The notes: generated by a model not told the origin, from the letters alone. Counted from the first letter of the stretch, positions 35,641 to 43,987 are shown. The stretch: DNA of 64,000 bases from an uncultured Oscillospiraceae bacterium (GCA_900548355.1 URKR01000004.1:1-64000), one strand, 5' to 3'. Numbers and translations are program-made.

Positions 35641-37212
35641 CTAAAAGTTCCACCTCGGCGCGTTGGGAAAGACGGTATGCGCGTTGAACCGGCCGTTCGG
35701 GCCGAACATTTCATAATGCAGGTGTGCGCCAAACGCATAGCCGGTCTCGCCGACATACCCGATGACCTGCCCCTGTTCGACATGTTCGCCCTGGCCGACA
35801 ATGAAGTAGGTCATATGGCCGTACAGCGTGCGGTAGCCGTTCTCATGGTCGATCACGACATAGTTGCCGTAGCTGTTGTAGTCCCCCTGGGTGACAATAC
35901 CGTTCCAGAAATGGACCGTTGTCACGGTACCGGAAGCCGAGGCAATGATCGGGGTGCCGGCCGGGGCCGCAATGTCGGTGCCGGTGTGGCTGCCGCCCAT
36001 CCAGCGGCTGACCTGGCGGTACTGCGGAACCGGCCAGATAAATTCGTTGCCGCCGGCTTCGCCATACATCCAGTCTTTCAGACGGGTGCCGGTCACAATC
36101 CGCTCGGTTACCGGTTCCTGCAGCGTCTGAACCGCCACGGTGCGCAGTTCGGTCCGTACGCCATTGATCGAGACGACATCCTGTGTAACCTCCCGCAGGC
36201 CGTCCGAACCTGCCTGCACAACAACGGTCTCACCGTATGCGTATTCGGCCGATTCCTCGGTCACGGTTTCATAGGGGATGGCTTCGGTATAGCTGCGCCG
36301 CTCGATTGTCGAAACCTGCAGTGCCTCACCGTCGGCCTGCAGCTGGGCGAGTACGTCGGCATAGCTCTGCACGGATTCTGTCAAAAACAATCCGTCGCTC
36401 AGGGTCAGCCCATGGGCAAAGGATACCTGCTGGTTGGGGGCATAGACATCGGAATAGGGGGCCAGCAGGCTTTGCAGGTAGCTTCGCAGGTGGTCGCCCT
36501 CGTCGGTTACGAACCGCAGTTCGCCGTCAAGGTAGACGGCAGTGGCCTGCACGAGTTCGCCGCCGGATGCCTGCAGCAGCGCATTGACCAGTTCGGTCTG
36601 CGTCATGGGCTGGTCGCCGGTGATGGCCAGCGTGTAAGTAGGAAAGAGCTGCCAATCCGCGGCATCGGCCGGGGTGCCGGCGGCAGCCAGCACGGCGCGG
36701 GCGTTCTGGATACGCTCGGTGGCGGCGGCCTGGGCGCTATCCAGGACCTGTTCGTTGGCCGCATAGCCGATTGTCTCGCCGTTGACGGCGACAAGCAGCA
36801 GCCGCGGCTGGGCCAGCACAAAGCGGGTAAGCCCCCAAAAACCCGCGGCGGCGGCCGCAACGGCCACGCCGCCCAGCAGCCGTCCCGCCTGGCCGCCGCG
36901 CCCAGGCGGCGCAGGCAGGGATTCGGCCAGCGGGCGCAGCAGTGCGGTGAGCAGATCAACCAGGCCATGCAGCAGCAGGCCGGTCAGCCGAAGCGCGAGC
37001 CTGCCCGCCCGCAGCGCTGTATATTCAACCGAAAAACCGACGGTATACAGAAATTCTCCGGTTTCATGCCAGTAGGGCAGCGTGCGCAGCCGGGCGGCCA
37101 GCCGGTTATGCCGGACACGGTGGCGGCTGGCACGCCGCCACCGGCGCACGGTATGCCGGCAGCGCCAGTCATCCAGCAGGCGCTGCCAGGTAAAAGGATT
37201 TTTTGTTTTCAT
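35641..37212 (-). CDS. M23 family metallopeptidase with G5-like domain
   Basis: The 523-residue protein has a very basic Arg-rich cytoplasmic N-terminus (about 1-55) and a membrane segment near 112-132. An extracytoplasmic region follows, then a G5-like domain (about 290-375, ending AVQTLQEPVTERIVTGT) and a C-terminal M23 LytM peptidase. The zinc ligands are intact (SHTGTDIAAPAGTP and HLHYEMF). It should cleave peptidoglycan cross-links or act in envelope remodelling. It converges on rplQ and has its own promoter at 37343-37371. Confidence 0.88.
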   Translation of the reverse strand: MKTKNPFTWQRLLDDWRCRHTVRRWRRASRHRVRHNRLAARLRTLPYWHETGEFLYTVGFSVEYTALRAGRLALRLTGLLLHGLVDLLTALLRPLAESLPAPPGRGGQAGRLLGGVAVAAAAAGFWGLTRFVLAQPRLLLVAVNGETIGYAANEQVLDSAQAAATERIQNARAVLAAAGTPADAADWQLFPTYTLAITGDQPMTQTELVNALLQASGGELVQATAVYLDGELRFVTDEGDHLRSYLQSLLAPYSDVYAPNQQVSFAHGLTLSDGLFLTESVQSYADVLAQLQADGEALQVSTIERRSYTEAIPYETVTEESAEYAYGETVVVQAGSDGLREVTQDVVSINGVRTELRTVAVQTLQEPVTERIVTGTRLKDWMYGEAGGNEFIWPVPQYRQVSRWMGGSHTGTDIAAPAGTPIIASASGTVTTVHFWNGIVTQGDYNSYGNYVVIDHENGYRTLYGHMTYFIVGQGEHVEQGQVIGYVGETGYAFGAHLHYEMFGPNGRFNAHTVFPNAPRWNF

Positions 37213-37642
37213 GGGGCACTATAATAAACGGGGGCCGGCGCGGGGAAAGCACCGGCTTGTCAACGCGAACGGCCGGAACCGCCGCAACGGGAAGCAAACA
37301 TCGGATAGAGCGGTTTATTGAAATAGACCAATTCTGCTTTTCAGTCTACCACAGCCGGTGCGGGCTGTCAAGGCAGAACGGCCTATCGTACCGAAGCAGA
37401 CGGCCGCCCGCAGGGAAATTGAAAAATATTTGTAAAATCTACCAGAAATTCCTGCACACTGCCCGCAGGCAGGTGTGCAAGGTGCGGAAAATGGAATTTT
37501 AGGCAAAAAAACGTCGAACGGCAGGTGCTTTTGCCCCTCTGCTGTGATAGAATAAAGGTGGACAGGGCCGCAATTTCGGCGGCTCACCGCGGCGCCGTGA
37601 GGCGCTCGCCCTCTGTGTAACCTTGCTGTGAAGGAGAAATGT
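37213..37642. other. Divergent intergenic region, M23 peptidase / prs
   Basis: This 430-base gap holds the minus-strand promoter at 37343-37371. A stem-loop lies near 37453-37479 (TGCACACTGCC with GGCAGGTGTGCA, one bulge). An extended -10 for prs (TGaTAGAAT, 37545-37553) has no clear -35. No coding sequence is credible. Confidence 0.6.
37343..37371 (-). promoter_or_regulatory. Sigma-A promoter of the M23 peptidase gene
   Basis: On the minus strand a perfect TTGACA (37371-37366) and TAGACT (37348-37343) are 17 bp apart, about 130 bases before the start codon at 37212. Confidence 0.75.
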
Positions 37643-38812
37643 ATGGCTGAACAGAATCTGGGCCCGCGTGATTTTTTTGCGAAAGAGGACGCCATTGCTG
37701 ATCTGGGGCTGCTTGCTTGCCCCGGTGCGGAAGAGCTGGCGGAGCAGGTGGACGGACACCTGGTTCGCTGGGCGCGTGAGGTGGGGATGGATGTTGATAG
37801 TTTTATCATCCCATCTGACTGCCCGCGCTTTCAATCCGGCGATGCCAAGGGCCTTGTGAAAGCATCCACCCGCGGCGATGACATTTATATTTTCGTGGAC
37901 CCCGGCAATTATAGCGTGACCTACAACCTCTTCGGGTATGAAAACCACCTTTCGCCCGACGACCACTTCCAGAACCTGCTGCGCCTGATCCAGGCGGTAT
38001 CCGGCCGGGCGCACCGCATCAGCGTCATTATGCCGAGCCTGTACGGCGGCCGGCAGCATCGCCGCGTCAGCCGCGAAAGCCTGGACTGCGCCTTTGCGCT
38101 GCAGCAGCTGCGCAGCGTAGGCGTCAAGAACATCATCACCTTTGACGCTCACGACCCCCGCGTGCAGAACGCTGTGCCCACCATGAGCTTTGACAATGTG
38201 ATGCCCACTTACCAGGTGCTCAAGTGCCTGCTGCACCATGTGCCGGACGTGCGGTTCGACAAGGAAAACTTTATGGTTGTTTCGCCCGATGAAGGCGCGA
38301 TGAACCGCAATATGTACTATTCGAGCGTTCTGGGCTGCAACCTTGGCATGTTCTACAAGCGGCGCGACTATTCCCGCATTGTCAACGGCCGCAACCCGAT
38401 TGTCGCGCATGAATACCTTGGCGAAAGCGTCGAAAACAAGGACGTTTTCATTGCCGACGACATCATCGCTTCGGGCGAGAGCATGCTTGATATTGCCTAC
38501 GGCCTCAAAATGCGCGGCGCGCGCAAGATTTTCACCTACGCGACCTTCCCGCTCTTCACGGCCGGGCTTTCAAAGTTTGACAAAGCATATAAGGACGGCA
38601 TTGTCGATGCGGTGCTCGGCACCAATCTGACATACCGGAAACCGGAACTGCTTGAGCGCCCGTGGTATTACGATGTTGACGTTTCAAAGTACACGGCCTA
38701 CTTTATCGCCGCCATCAACCACGACAAAAGCGTTTCAAGCATCATCGACCCGATTGTCAAGATCCGTGCACTGCTGGAGCGCCACGGCATCCCAATGGGC
38801 GGTACAATCTGA
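37643..38812 (+). CDS. prs: Ribose-phosphate pyrophosphokinase, long divergent form
   Basis: The 389-residue protein belongs to the PRPP synthetase family. It shows the metal/nucleotide region TFDAHDPRVQN, the flexible loop KRRDYSRI, MVVSPDEGAMNRN and the PRPP loop FIADDIIASGESMLD. It is about 70 residues longer than the classical enzyme, and several motifs differ (classical VDDMIDTAGT is IADDIIASGES). This matches a clostridial long subgroup thought to make PRPP, but activity should not be taken for granted. AAGGAGA at 37631-37637 fixes the ATG at 37643. Confidence 0.85.
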   Translation: MAEQNLGPRDFFAKEDAIADLGLLACPGAEELAEQVDGHLVRWAREVGMDVDSFIIPSDCPRFQSGDAKGLVKASTRGDDIYIFVDPGNYSVTYNLFGYENHLSPDDHFQNLLRLIQAVSGRAHRISVIMPSLYGGRQHRRVSRESLDCAFALQQLRSVGVKNIITFDAHDPRVQNAVPTMSFDNVMPTYQVLKCLLHHVPDVRFDKENFMVVSPDEGAMNRNMYYSSVLGCNLGMFYKRRDYSRIVNGRNPIVAHEYLGESVENKDVFIADDIIASGESMLDIAYGLKMRGARKIFTYATFPLFTAGLSKFDKAYKDGIVDAVLGTNLTYRKPELLERPWYYDVDVSKYTAYFIAAINHDKSVSSIIDPIVKIRALLERHGIPMGGTI

Positions 38813-38826
38813 ACCACATGTTTTCT

Positions 38827-38860
38827 GATTTGCCTGTGCCATTTCGGCACAGGCAAATCT
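38827..38860 (+). terminator. Terminator after prs
   Basis: GATTTGCCTGTGCC and GGCACAGGCAAATC form a perfect 14-bp stem with a 5-base loop. It is followed almost at once by the next promoter. Confidence 0.75.
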
Positions 38861-38861
38861 A

Positions 38862-38890
38862 TTGCATTGCCGGGGGTTCCACGCTATACT
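38862..38890 (+). promoter_or_regulatory. Promoter of the murD operon
   Basis: TTGCAT (38862-38867) and TATACT (38885-38890) have a 17-bp spacer, directly abutting the prs terminator. Confidence 0.65.
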
Positions 38891-38939
38891 TATGGAATGG
38901 ATAAATTCACGGACATCACACCCAAAGGAGAGAAGCCGT

Positions 38940-40355
38940 ATGCAGCCTATCGAACGTCTGCGGGCTATGGTCGCCGGCAAGAAGGTCGCCTTCATCGGCG
39001 CCGGCGTCAGCCACAAACCCTGCATTGAACAGTTCGCCGCCCTCGGGGCGCAGATCACCCTCTGTGACCAGAAACCCAATCTGGAAGCCTTCGGCCCGTA
39101 TGCCGAGACCCTGCGCCGCCTGGGCGTGCGTCTGAGTCTTGGCGAGCGGTATACCGACGGCTTTGCCGGGCAGGACATCATCCTGCGTACCCCCGGTTAT
39201 GAATACTACAAACCTGAACTGCAGGCGGCACTGCGCGCCGGCACCGTGGTGACAAGCGAAGTCGAGCTTTTCTTTGAACTGTGCCCCTGCCCGATTGTCG
39301 CGGTGACCGGCTCCGACGGCAAGACGACGACCACCACCCTGATCGCCAAAATGCTCGAAGCCGCCGGCCGCACCGTGCACCTCGGCGGCAACATCGGCGC
39401 GGCGCTGCTGCCCCAGCTCGAGAATGTCAAGCCTGACGACATTGCGGTTGCCGAACTCTCGAGCTTCCAGCTCATCAGTATGCGGCGCAGCCCGCAGGTC
39501 GCGGTGGTGACCAACGTCACCCCCAACCACCTCGATCACCACAAGGATATGCAGGAGTATATCGACGCAAAGCGCAACATCCTTCTTTGGCAAAACCCGC
39601 CCTGCCGCGCCGTGCTCGGCTATGAAAACGAGATCTCCCGCGCGATGCAGGCCGACTGCAAGGGCGACCAGGTCTGGTTTACCCGGCTGCATGAAACCGA
39701 CAACGGCGCTTTCCTGCGCGCGGCGGATGATACCCTCTGCTACGCCGACCACGGCGAGATCACCCCGGTGCTGCCCCGTGCCGATGTCAAGCTGCGCGGG
39801 CTGCACAACGTCGAAAACCTGCTCGCGGCCATCGCGGCGGTCTGGGGGCTTGTCCCGGTCGAGGCGATGCGCCGGGTCGGCGCAACCTTCACCGGGGTCG
39901 AGCACCGCATCGAGCCGGTGCGCAACCTCGACGGCGTACAGTACTACAACGATTCGATCGCGACCAGCCCGACCCGCACAATCGCCGGCCTGCGCAGCTT
40001 TGACCAGAAGCTGATTCTGATCGCCGGTGGCTACGACAAAAAGATCAGCTACGCCCCGCTCGCGCCTGAGCTGCTCGCCCATGTCAAGGTGCTTGTCCTG
40101 ATGGGGGCCACCGGCCCGGTCATCGAGAGGGAAGTCCGCGCCCTGCCGGATTTCGCGGCCAGCGGCATGGTGATCCTGCACGCCGAAGATATGCAGCAGG
40201 CCGTCGAGCTGGCCCGCAGCGCCGCCCGCCCCGGCGATATCGTCAGCCTTTCGCCGGCGTCGGCTTCCTTTGACCGCTACCCGAACTTTGAGGCCCGCGG
40301 GCGGGAGTATAAGCGGATCGTCAACGCGCTGCCCGAAAAGGAACCCACGGCATGA
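38940..40355 (+). CDS. murD: UDP-N-acetylmuramoyl-L-alanine--D-glutamate ligase
   Basis: The 471-residue Mur ligase adds D-glutamate to UDP-MurNAc-L-Ala in the cytoplasm. It has the N-terminal UDP-binding domain and the ATP loop VAVTGSDGKTTTTTLIAKML (near residue 120). The central NVTPNHLDHHKDMQEYIDAK block and the C-terminal domain (YNDSIATSPTRTIAGL, then LILIAGGYDKK) follow. The GSDGKTTT variant is typical of clostridial MurD. AAAGGAGAG fixes the ATG at 38940. It is first in an overlapping three-gene unit. Confidence 0.93.
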   Translation: MQPIERLRAMVAGKKVAFIGAGVSHKPCIEQFAALGAQITLCDQKPNLEAFGPYAETLRRLGVRLSLGERYTDGFAGQDIILRTPGYEYYKPELQAALRAGTVVTSEVELFFELCPCPIVAVTGSDGKTTTTTLIAKMLEAAGRTVHLGGNIGAALLPQLENVKPDDIAVAELSSFQLISMRRSPQVAVVTNVTPNHLDHHKDMQEYIDAKRNILLWQNPPCRAVLGYENEISRAMQADCKGDQVWFTRLHETDNGAFLRAADDTLCYADHGEITPVLPRADVKLRGLHNVENLLAAIAAVWGLVPVEAMRRVGATFTGVEHRIEPVRNLDGVQYYNDSIATSPTRTIAGLRSFDQKLILIAGGYDKKISYAPLAPELLAHVKVLVLMGATGPVIEREVRALPDFAASGMVILHAEDMQQAVELARSAARPGDIVSLSPASASFDRYPNFEARGREYKRIVNALPEKEPTA

Positions 40356-41143
40356 GCCGCGGCATCCGGGAAGTCTCCACAGCGGCCGATCGGGCCGCCT
40401 TTGCGGCCGCGGTCGCCGGCAAGCCGTTCTTTGGGGCGTTGTTTGGGCGGGACCTTGCGCTCTGGGCCGGCAACGCCGGCGCGCCGACAAAACTGTATAC
40501 CCTGCCGGATGCGGCGCTGGCAATCTCGGGCCGCAGCGCCCAACTCTGCGGCGCGGTGCAAAACTGGGAAGAACTCGTTCTCTTTCTGCAATTCGCCGGC
40601 GTTGAAAAGCTCACGGCCGGCCGCCCGGCCCCGCTGCCGCCGCTGCAAACGCTGCACCTCTACGGCCTGGCGGCGGGGCAGAGCCTGCCGCTGGTATCCA
40701 AAGAGCCGCCGGACGGCCTGCGGCTGCAAACCGCGCCGGCCATCGGCCCGGTGGCCGACCTGCTTTTCCCCGAACCCGCGCGGGCGGCCCGGCGGGACGC
40801 CTTTTACTCCGAAACCTGCACCGCCGTCGCCCACGGCCTGGCCCGCGTCTGGGCGCTTGAAACGCCGGAAGGCGCGCTGGTCAGCACGGTGGGGGCCTAC
40901 GCTATGGCGGGCGGCGAAGCCTACATGGCCTGCGGGGAGACGATTCCCGCGCGCCGCGGTCAGGGCATTGGCGGCTGGCTGATCCCCGCCCTGGCCAACG
41001 CGCTTGCGGCCGAAGGCTGGCAGGTGCGCTTTCTGTGCGCCGATAACCGCCGCTCGTTCTATGAGCGGCATGGCTTTGTGCACCAGGACGTCTGCCTGCA
41101 ATACCGCATCCCGACAAACGAAGAAGGAATTACCGAAACATGA
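40352..41143 (+). CDS. GNAT family N-acetyltransferase
   Basis: The 263-residue protein has an uncharacterised N-terminal half and a GNAT domain with motif A ARRGQGIGGWLIPALANAL (about residues 205-225) and a GNAT-type end (DNRRSFYERHGF). The acceptor is unknown. Its ATG overlaps the murD stop by four bases, and its own stop overlaps the next gene by four bases. All three are thus translationally coupled, hinting at an amino-acid- or wall-related substrate. Confidence 0.82.
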   Translation: MSRGIREVSTAADRAAFAAAVAGKPFFGALFGRDLALWAGNAGAPTKLYTLPDAALAISGRSAQLCGAVQNWEELVLFLQFAGVEKLTAGRPAPLPPLQTLHLYGLAAGQSLPLVSKEPPDGLRLQTAPAIGPVADLLFPEPARAARRDAFYSETCTAVAHGLARVWALETPEGALVSTVGAYAMAGGEAYMACGETIPARRGQGIGGWLIPALANALAAEGWQVRFLCADNRRSFYERHGFVHQDVCLQYRIPTNEEGITET

Positions 41144-42408
41144 TCGAAGAATTTTATGATTTGCAGCCCGCGGTGCTGGATCTTGACCGCAAAGCCCTCG
41201 AACTCTGCCGCGAACCCTTCGCGAAGGTTGAGGAAATCCGCGACTACAACCAGCTCAAGATGCTGCGCGCCTTCACCGATTCCGGCGTTGAAGCGCGGCA
41301 TTTCTGGGGCTCCTCCGGTTACGGCGTCTGGGACGACAGCCGCAACAAGCTCGAGGAGGTCTTTGCCCGCTGCATGGGGGCCGAAGCCGCCCTCGTCCGT
41401 CCTCAGTTCATGAGCGGCACCCACACGCTGGCCGTCGCGCTGTTTGGCCTGCTGCGCCCCGGTGATACGCTGCTCGCCGCCACCGGCCGCCCCTATGATA
41501 CCCTCGAAGGGGTCATCGGCCTGGGGGATGCGGGCAAGGGCTGCGGAACGCTGCGGGAATTCGGCGTGCTCTATGACGAATGTCCGCTGCGCCCCGATTT
41601 CACCCCTGATTACGACATCATTGCAAAGAAGGCCCGCACCGCGACCGTCGTCCACATCCAGCGCAGCCGTGGCTACACCCAGCGCAACGCCTTCGACCTG
41701 GCCACGATTGAAAAAATCGCCCGGATTGTCCGCACCGCCAACCCCGACGCCGTGATCTTTGTTGACAACTGCTACGGCGAGTTCACCCAGAAGCGTGAAC
41801 CCCTCGCGGCCGGGGCCGACCTGATCGCCGGCAGCTTCATCAAGAACCCCGGCGGCGGCATCACCCCAACCGGCGGCTACATCGCAGGCCGGGCCGATCT
41901 TGTGGAAAAGTGCAGCCACCGCTTCACCGCCCCCGGCATCGGGGCGGATCTCGGCTGCACCCAGGACAGCCTGCGGGATACCTTCCTCGGCTTCTATTAT
42001 GCGCCCGGCGTTGTTTGTGAGGCGCTCAAAGCTGCAATCTACGCCCAGTGTCTGCTTGAGATGGTCGGGGCAAACCCGGTTCCGCGTTATACGGATGACC
42101 ACAACGACATTGTCACCTGCTTCGATGCCGGCAGCGCAGCGGCGCTGCAAGGGTTCTGCACCGGCATCCAGCACGGCAGCCCGATCGACAGCATCGTGAC
42201 CCCCGAACCGGCCGACGAGCCCGGCTACACCGATAAGGTCATCATGGCGTCCGGCAGCTTTACCGAGGGCAGCACGATCGAAATCTCCTGCGATGGCCCG
42301 CTGCGCCCGCCCTATACCTGTTACCTGCAGGGCGGCGTCAACTTCACGGCTGCCCGCGCCGCCATTTTGAACGCGGTGCAGAATGCGTTCTTCAGAGAGA
42401 ATGAATGA
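41140..42408 (+). CDS. Methionine gamma-lyase family protein (YnbB-like)
   Basis: The 422-residue PLP enzyme matches the family first annotated as aluminium-resistance proteins. It opens with the family-type ARHFWGSSGYGVWDDSRNKL, has the cofactor region QFMSGTHTLAVALFG and the PLP lysine in AGSFIKNPGG (about Lys235). It belongs to the Cys/Met metabolism PLP fold, but the physiological reaction is poorly defined. Coupled to the upstream GNAT gene by an ATGA overlap. Confidence 0.88.
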   Translation: MIEEFYDLQPAVLDLDRKALELCREPFAKVEEIRDYNQLKMLRAFTDSGVEARHFWGSSGYGVWDDSRNKLEEVFARCMGAEAALVRPQFMSGTHTLAVALFGLLRPGDTLLAATGRPYDTLEGVIGLGDAGKGCGTLREFGVLYDECPLRPDFTPDYDIIAKKARTATVVHIQRSRGYTQRNAFDLATIEKIARIVRTANPDAVIFVDNCYGEFTQKREPLAAGADLIAGSFIKNPGGGITPTGGYIAGRADLVEKCSHRFTAPGIGADLGCTQDSLRDTFLGFYYAPGVVCEALKAAIYAQCLLEMVGANPVPRYTDDHNDIVTCFDAGSAAALQGFCTGIQHGSPIDSIVTPEPADEPGYTDKVIMASGSFTEGSTIEISCDGPLRPPYTCYLQGGVNFTAARAAILNAVQNAFFRENE

Positions 42409-42497
42409 AGAAGAAAAAGCGGTGGCGAAGCGCGGCCTTTTTTCAAGGCGGTACAGCTGCCGGGGCACCGACTTTCTTCTTGATTGTTTTGTTATAC

Positions 42498-42540
42498 GGC
42501 GGGCAGGATGTCAAAAACTCTTGACATTCTGCCCGCCGTT
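42498..42540 (+). terminator. Terminator that contains an operator and a -35 box
   Basis: GGCGGGCAGGATGTCAA (42498-42514) pairs with TTGACATTCTGCCCGCC (42521-42537) over 17 positions with one G-T and a 6-base loop, followed by GTTT. The right arm begins with the TTGACA -35 of the next promoter, and the stem centre is an operator-like repeat. Confidence 0.7.
42509..42526. promoter_or_regulatory. Operator O1 (inverted repeat over the -35 box)
   Basis: TGTCAAAAACTCTTGACA is an inverted repeat with TGTCAA/TTGACA arms. It shares both arms and its 18-bp length with the second site at 42555-42572. Confidence 0.6.
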
Positions 42541-42549
42541 TGCTATACT
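42521..42549 (+). promoter_or_regulatory. Strong sigma-A promoter of the membrane protein/XRE operon
   Basis: A perfect TTGACA (42521-42526) and TATACT (42544-42549) have the ideal 17-bp spacer. Operator-like repeats overlap the -35 (42509-42526) and the start region (42555-42572). Confidence 0.85.
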
Positions 42550-42579
42550 CAAAATGTCAAAACGTTTTGACATTTTGAG
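42548..42579. promoter_or_regulatory. Operator O2, 32-bp perfect palindrome at the transcription start
   Basis: CTCAAAATGTCAAAAC is followed immediately by its exact reverse complement. The core TGTCAAAACGTTTTGACA (42555-42572) matches O1. It begins within the -10 box and covers the expected transcription start, an arrangement typical of autorepression. The XRE regulator two genes downstream is the obvious candidate ligand. Confidence 0.7.
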
Positions 42580-42610
42580 CCCGCACCCCCCACAGGAAAG
42601 GAGCCTGATT

Positions 42611-42919
42611 ATGGAAAGCAGCAACACTGTGTCCGTGTTCCTCGTTTTGTTCTTTCTGTTCCTTCTGGCGCTGATTGTGCTGGATATCTTCATGCTGGTC
42701 TCGCTTGTGCGCCCAGGGGATGAGCGCCGCCAGATGATCGTCTGGAAGGCCAGCGCCATCACGCTGCTGGGCACCGCCGGCGGCCTTGTGCTGGATATCC
42801 TCTTCGCACTGGCACGGGGCCGTGCGCTCGAAGGAAACAATCCGTTTGTCCAGCTCGGTGTGATGGCGCTTGTATTTTGCCTGGCGCTCCTTTACTACAA
42901 ACGAAAGTACAGTGTATAA
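42611..42919 (+). CDS. Small membrane protein partnered with an XRE regulator
   Basis: The 102-residue protein has about three hydrophobic segments (near 8-30, 42-66 and 79-95) and a short basic end (YYKRKYSV). I recognise no family; similar small membrane proteins are often encoded beside compact XRE repressors in Firmicutes. AAAGGAG fixes the ATG at 42611. It is first in a two-gene operon with a strong promoter and two operators, so its level is evidently tightly controlled. Function unknown. Confidence 0.8.
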   Translation: MESSNTVSVFLVLFFLFLLALIVLDIFMLVSLVRPGDERRQMIVWKASAITLLGTAGGLVLDILFALARGRALEGNNPFVQLGVMALVFCLALLYYKRKYSV

Positions 42920-42922
42920 ACA

Positions 42923-43111
42923 ATGAACAATACCATACGGGACCGGCGCAAGGCGCTCGCGCTCTCACAGGAGACACTGGCCCGGCAGTGCGGCGTCTCG
43001 CGCCAGACGATCAACGCGATTGAAAACAACAAGTACGACCCTACGCTTGCACTGGCGTTCCGGCTGGCCGAAGTGCTCCACACCACGGTGGACGAGCTGT
43101 TTACCCCCTAA
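42923..43111 (+). CDS. Compact XRE-family transcriptional regulator
   Basis: The 62-residue protein is a bare Cro/CI helix-turn-helix: RDRRKALALSQETLARQCGV, then SRQTINAIENNKYDPTLALA and the closing EVLHTTVDELF. It has no effector domain. It starts three bases after the membrane protein gene. It probably binds the palindromes at 42509-42579 to control its own operon; that link is inference from position and symmetry. Confidence 0.9.
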   Translation: MNNTIRDRRKALALSQETLARQCGVSRQTINAIENNKYDPTLALAFRLAEVLHTTVDELFTP

Positions 43112-43140
43112 AGCGCGGCCGTGCAATGTCGAATATGCCG

Positions 43141-43185
43141 AGCGGGCGGCCTGCTATCCTTTCGGCAGGCCGCCCGCTTGTTTTG
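43141..43185. terminator. Terminator between the XRE operon and the HAD gene
   Basis: AGCGGGCGGCCTGC and GCAGGCCGCCCGCT form a perfect 14-bp stem followed by TTGTTTTG on the plus strand. It lies between convergent genes. Confidence 0.8.
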
Positions 43186-43189
43186 TGTG

Positions 43190-43843
43190 TTACAGTTTTC
43201 CGTCTTTCAGCAGCGCCAGTACCTCGTGCAGGTCATGGCAGCAGCGATGGCACAGACCCAGAATCTCCTGCGTCGGTTCGGCCAGGTCGGGAACCATGAC
43301 AGTGACGGCCCCGGCCGCGTGGCCGGCCCGCACACCGTTGAAGCTGTCTTCCAGAACCAGGCAATCATCCGCCGGCAGCCCGATTCGCCGCGCCGCTTCG
43401 AGGAAAATGTCCGGGGAAGGCTTGGAATGTGCAACGTCCGCCCCGCAGACAACATCATGGAAGTACCGTGCGGTGCCGGTTGTCTGCAGGTTCATCTCAA
43501 TCATATCCCGCGGGCTGGAACTTGCAACGATCCGCGGCATTCCGATGGTTTCCAGGTAGCCGAGCAGTTCGCGCAGCCCCGGTTTGCAGGGGACGCCCTT
43601 GGCCATCTGTGCGGCGCCGTAGGCCCACACTTCATCCAGCAGGCGCTGCGGGTCAATAGCGGGGTAGTAGCGGTGGATGTGGTTGCGCAGGTTTTCACCG
43701 GCCAGCCCGCGGCAGCCCGGGCAGAAATCCGCAGGTGGGGCGGGCAGGCCGAGCTTTTCGCAGCAGGGCGCCCAAAAGGTATCCCAAAGCCGTTCGGTAT
43801 CAAACATCAACCCGTCCATATCAAAAATGACGCCTTTTACCAT
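43190..43843 (-). CDS. HAD-superfamily phosphatase (beta-phosphoglucomutase-like)
   Basis: The 217-residue protein has all four HAD motifs: FDMDGLMFDTE (nucleophile Asp at the N-terminus), VASSSPRD, the Lys in HSKPSPDIFLEAA and VLEDSFNGVRAG. The MDGLMFDTE start and a helical cap are typical of subfamily IA, which includes beta-phosphoglucomutases and sugar-phosphate phosphatases; the substrate is unknown. The ATG at 43843 follows AAAGGAGAA on the minus strand. Confidence 0.88.
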   Translation of the reverse strand: MVKGVIFDMDGLMFDTERLWDTFWAPCCEKLGLPAPPADFCPGCRGLAGENLRNHIHRYYPAIDPQRLLDEVWAYGAAQMAKGVPCKPGLRELLGYLETIGMPRIVASSSPRDMIEMNLQTTGTARYFHDVVCGADVAHSKPSPDIFLEAARRIGLPADDCLVLEDSFNGVRAGHAAGAVTVMVPDLAEPTQEILGLCHRCCHDLHEVLALLKDGKL

Positions 43844-43882
43844 CGTACAGTTCTCCTTTGTGTGGGCAAAGTTTGTGTCTCT

Positions 43883-43911
43883 ATTGTACCGCAAAACTGC
43901 CCGCGGTGCAA
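43883..43911 (-). promoter_or_regulatory. Promoter of the HAD phosphatase gene
   Basis: On the minus strand TTGCAC (43911-43906) and TACAAT (43888-43883) are 17 bp apart. The divergent ilvE promoter begins 20 bases away. Confidence 0.65.
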
Positions 43912-43931
43912 CAAAACTTGGGGCAGGGGGC

Positions 43932-43960
43932 TTGTATTCGTCGCTTTACAGCGCTATAAT
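43932..43960 (+). promoter_or_regulatory. Promoter of ilvE
   Basis: TTGTAT (43932-43937) and a perfect TATAAT (43955-43960) have a 17-bp spacer. The transcript would carry a leader of about 95 bases. Confidence 0.7.
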
Positions 43961-43987
43961 GAAAAGCAACCAAGGCGGCCCAAACGC

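Noticed and set aside
37203..37502. 99-codon plus-strand open frame in the gap before prs
   Set aside because: No ribosome binding site, spans a well-formed minus-strand promoter, and the translation has no protein-like pattern.
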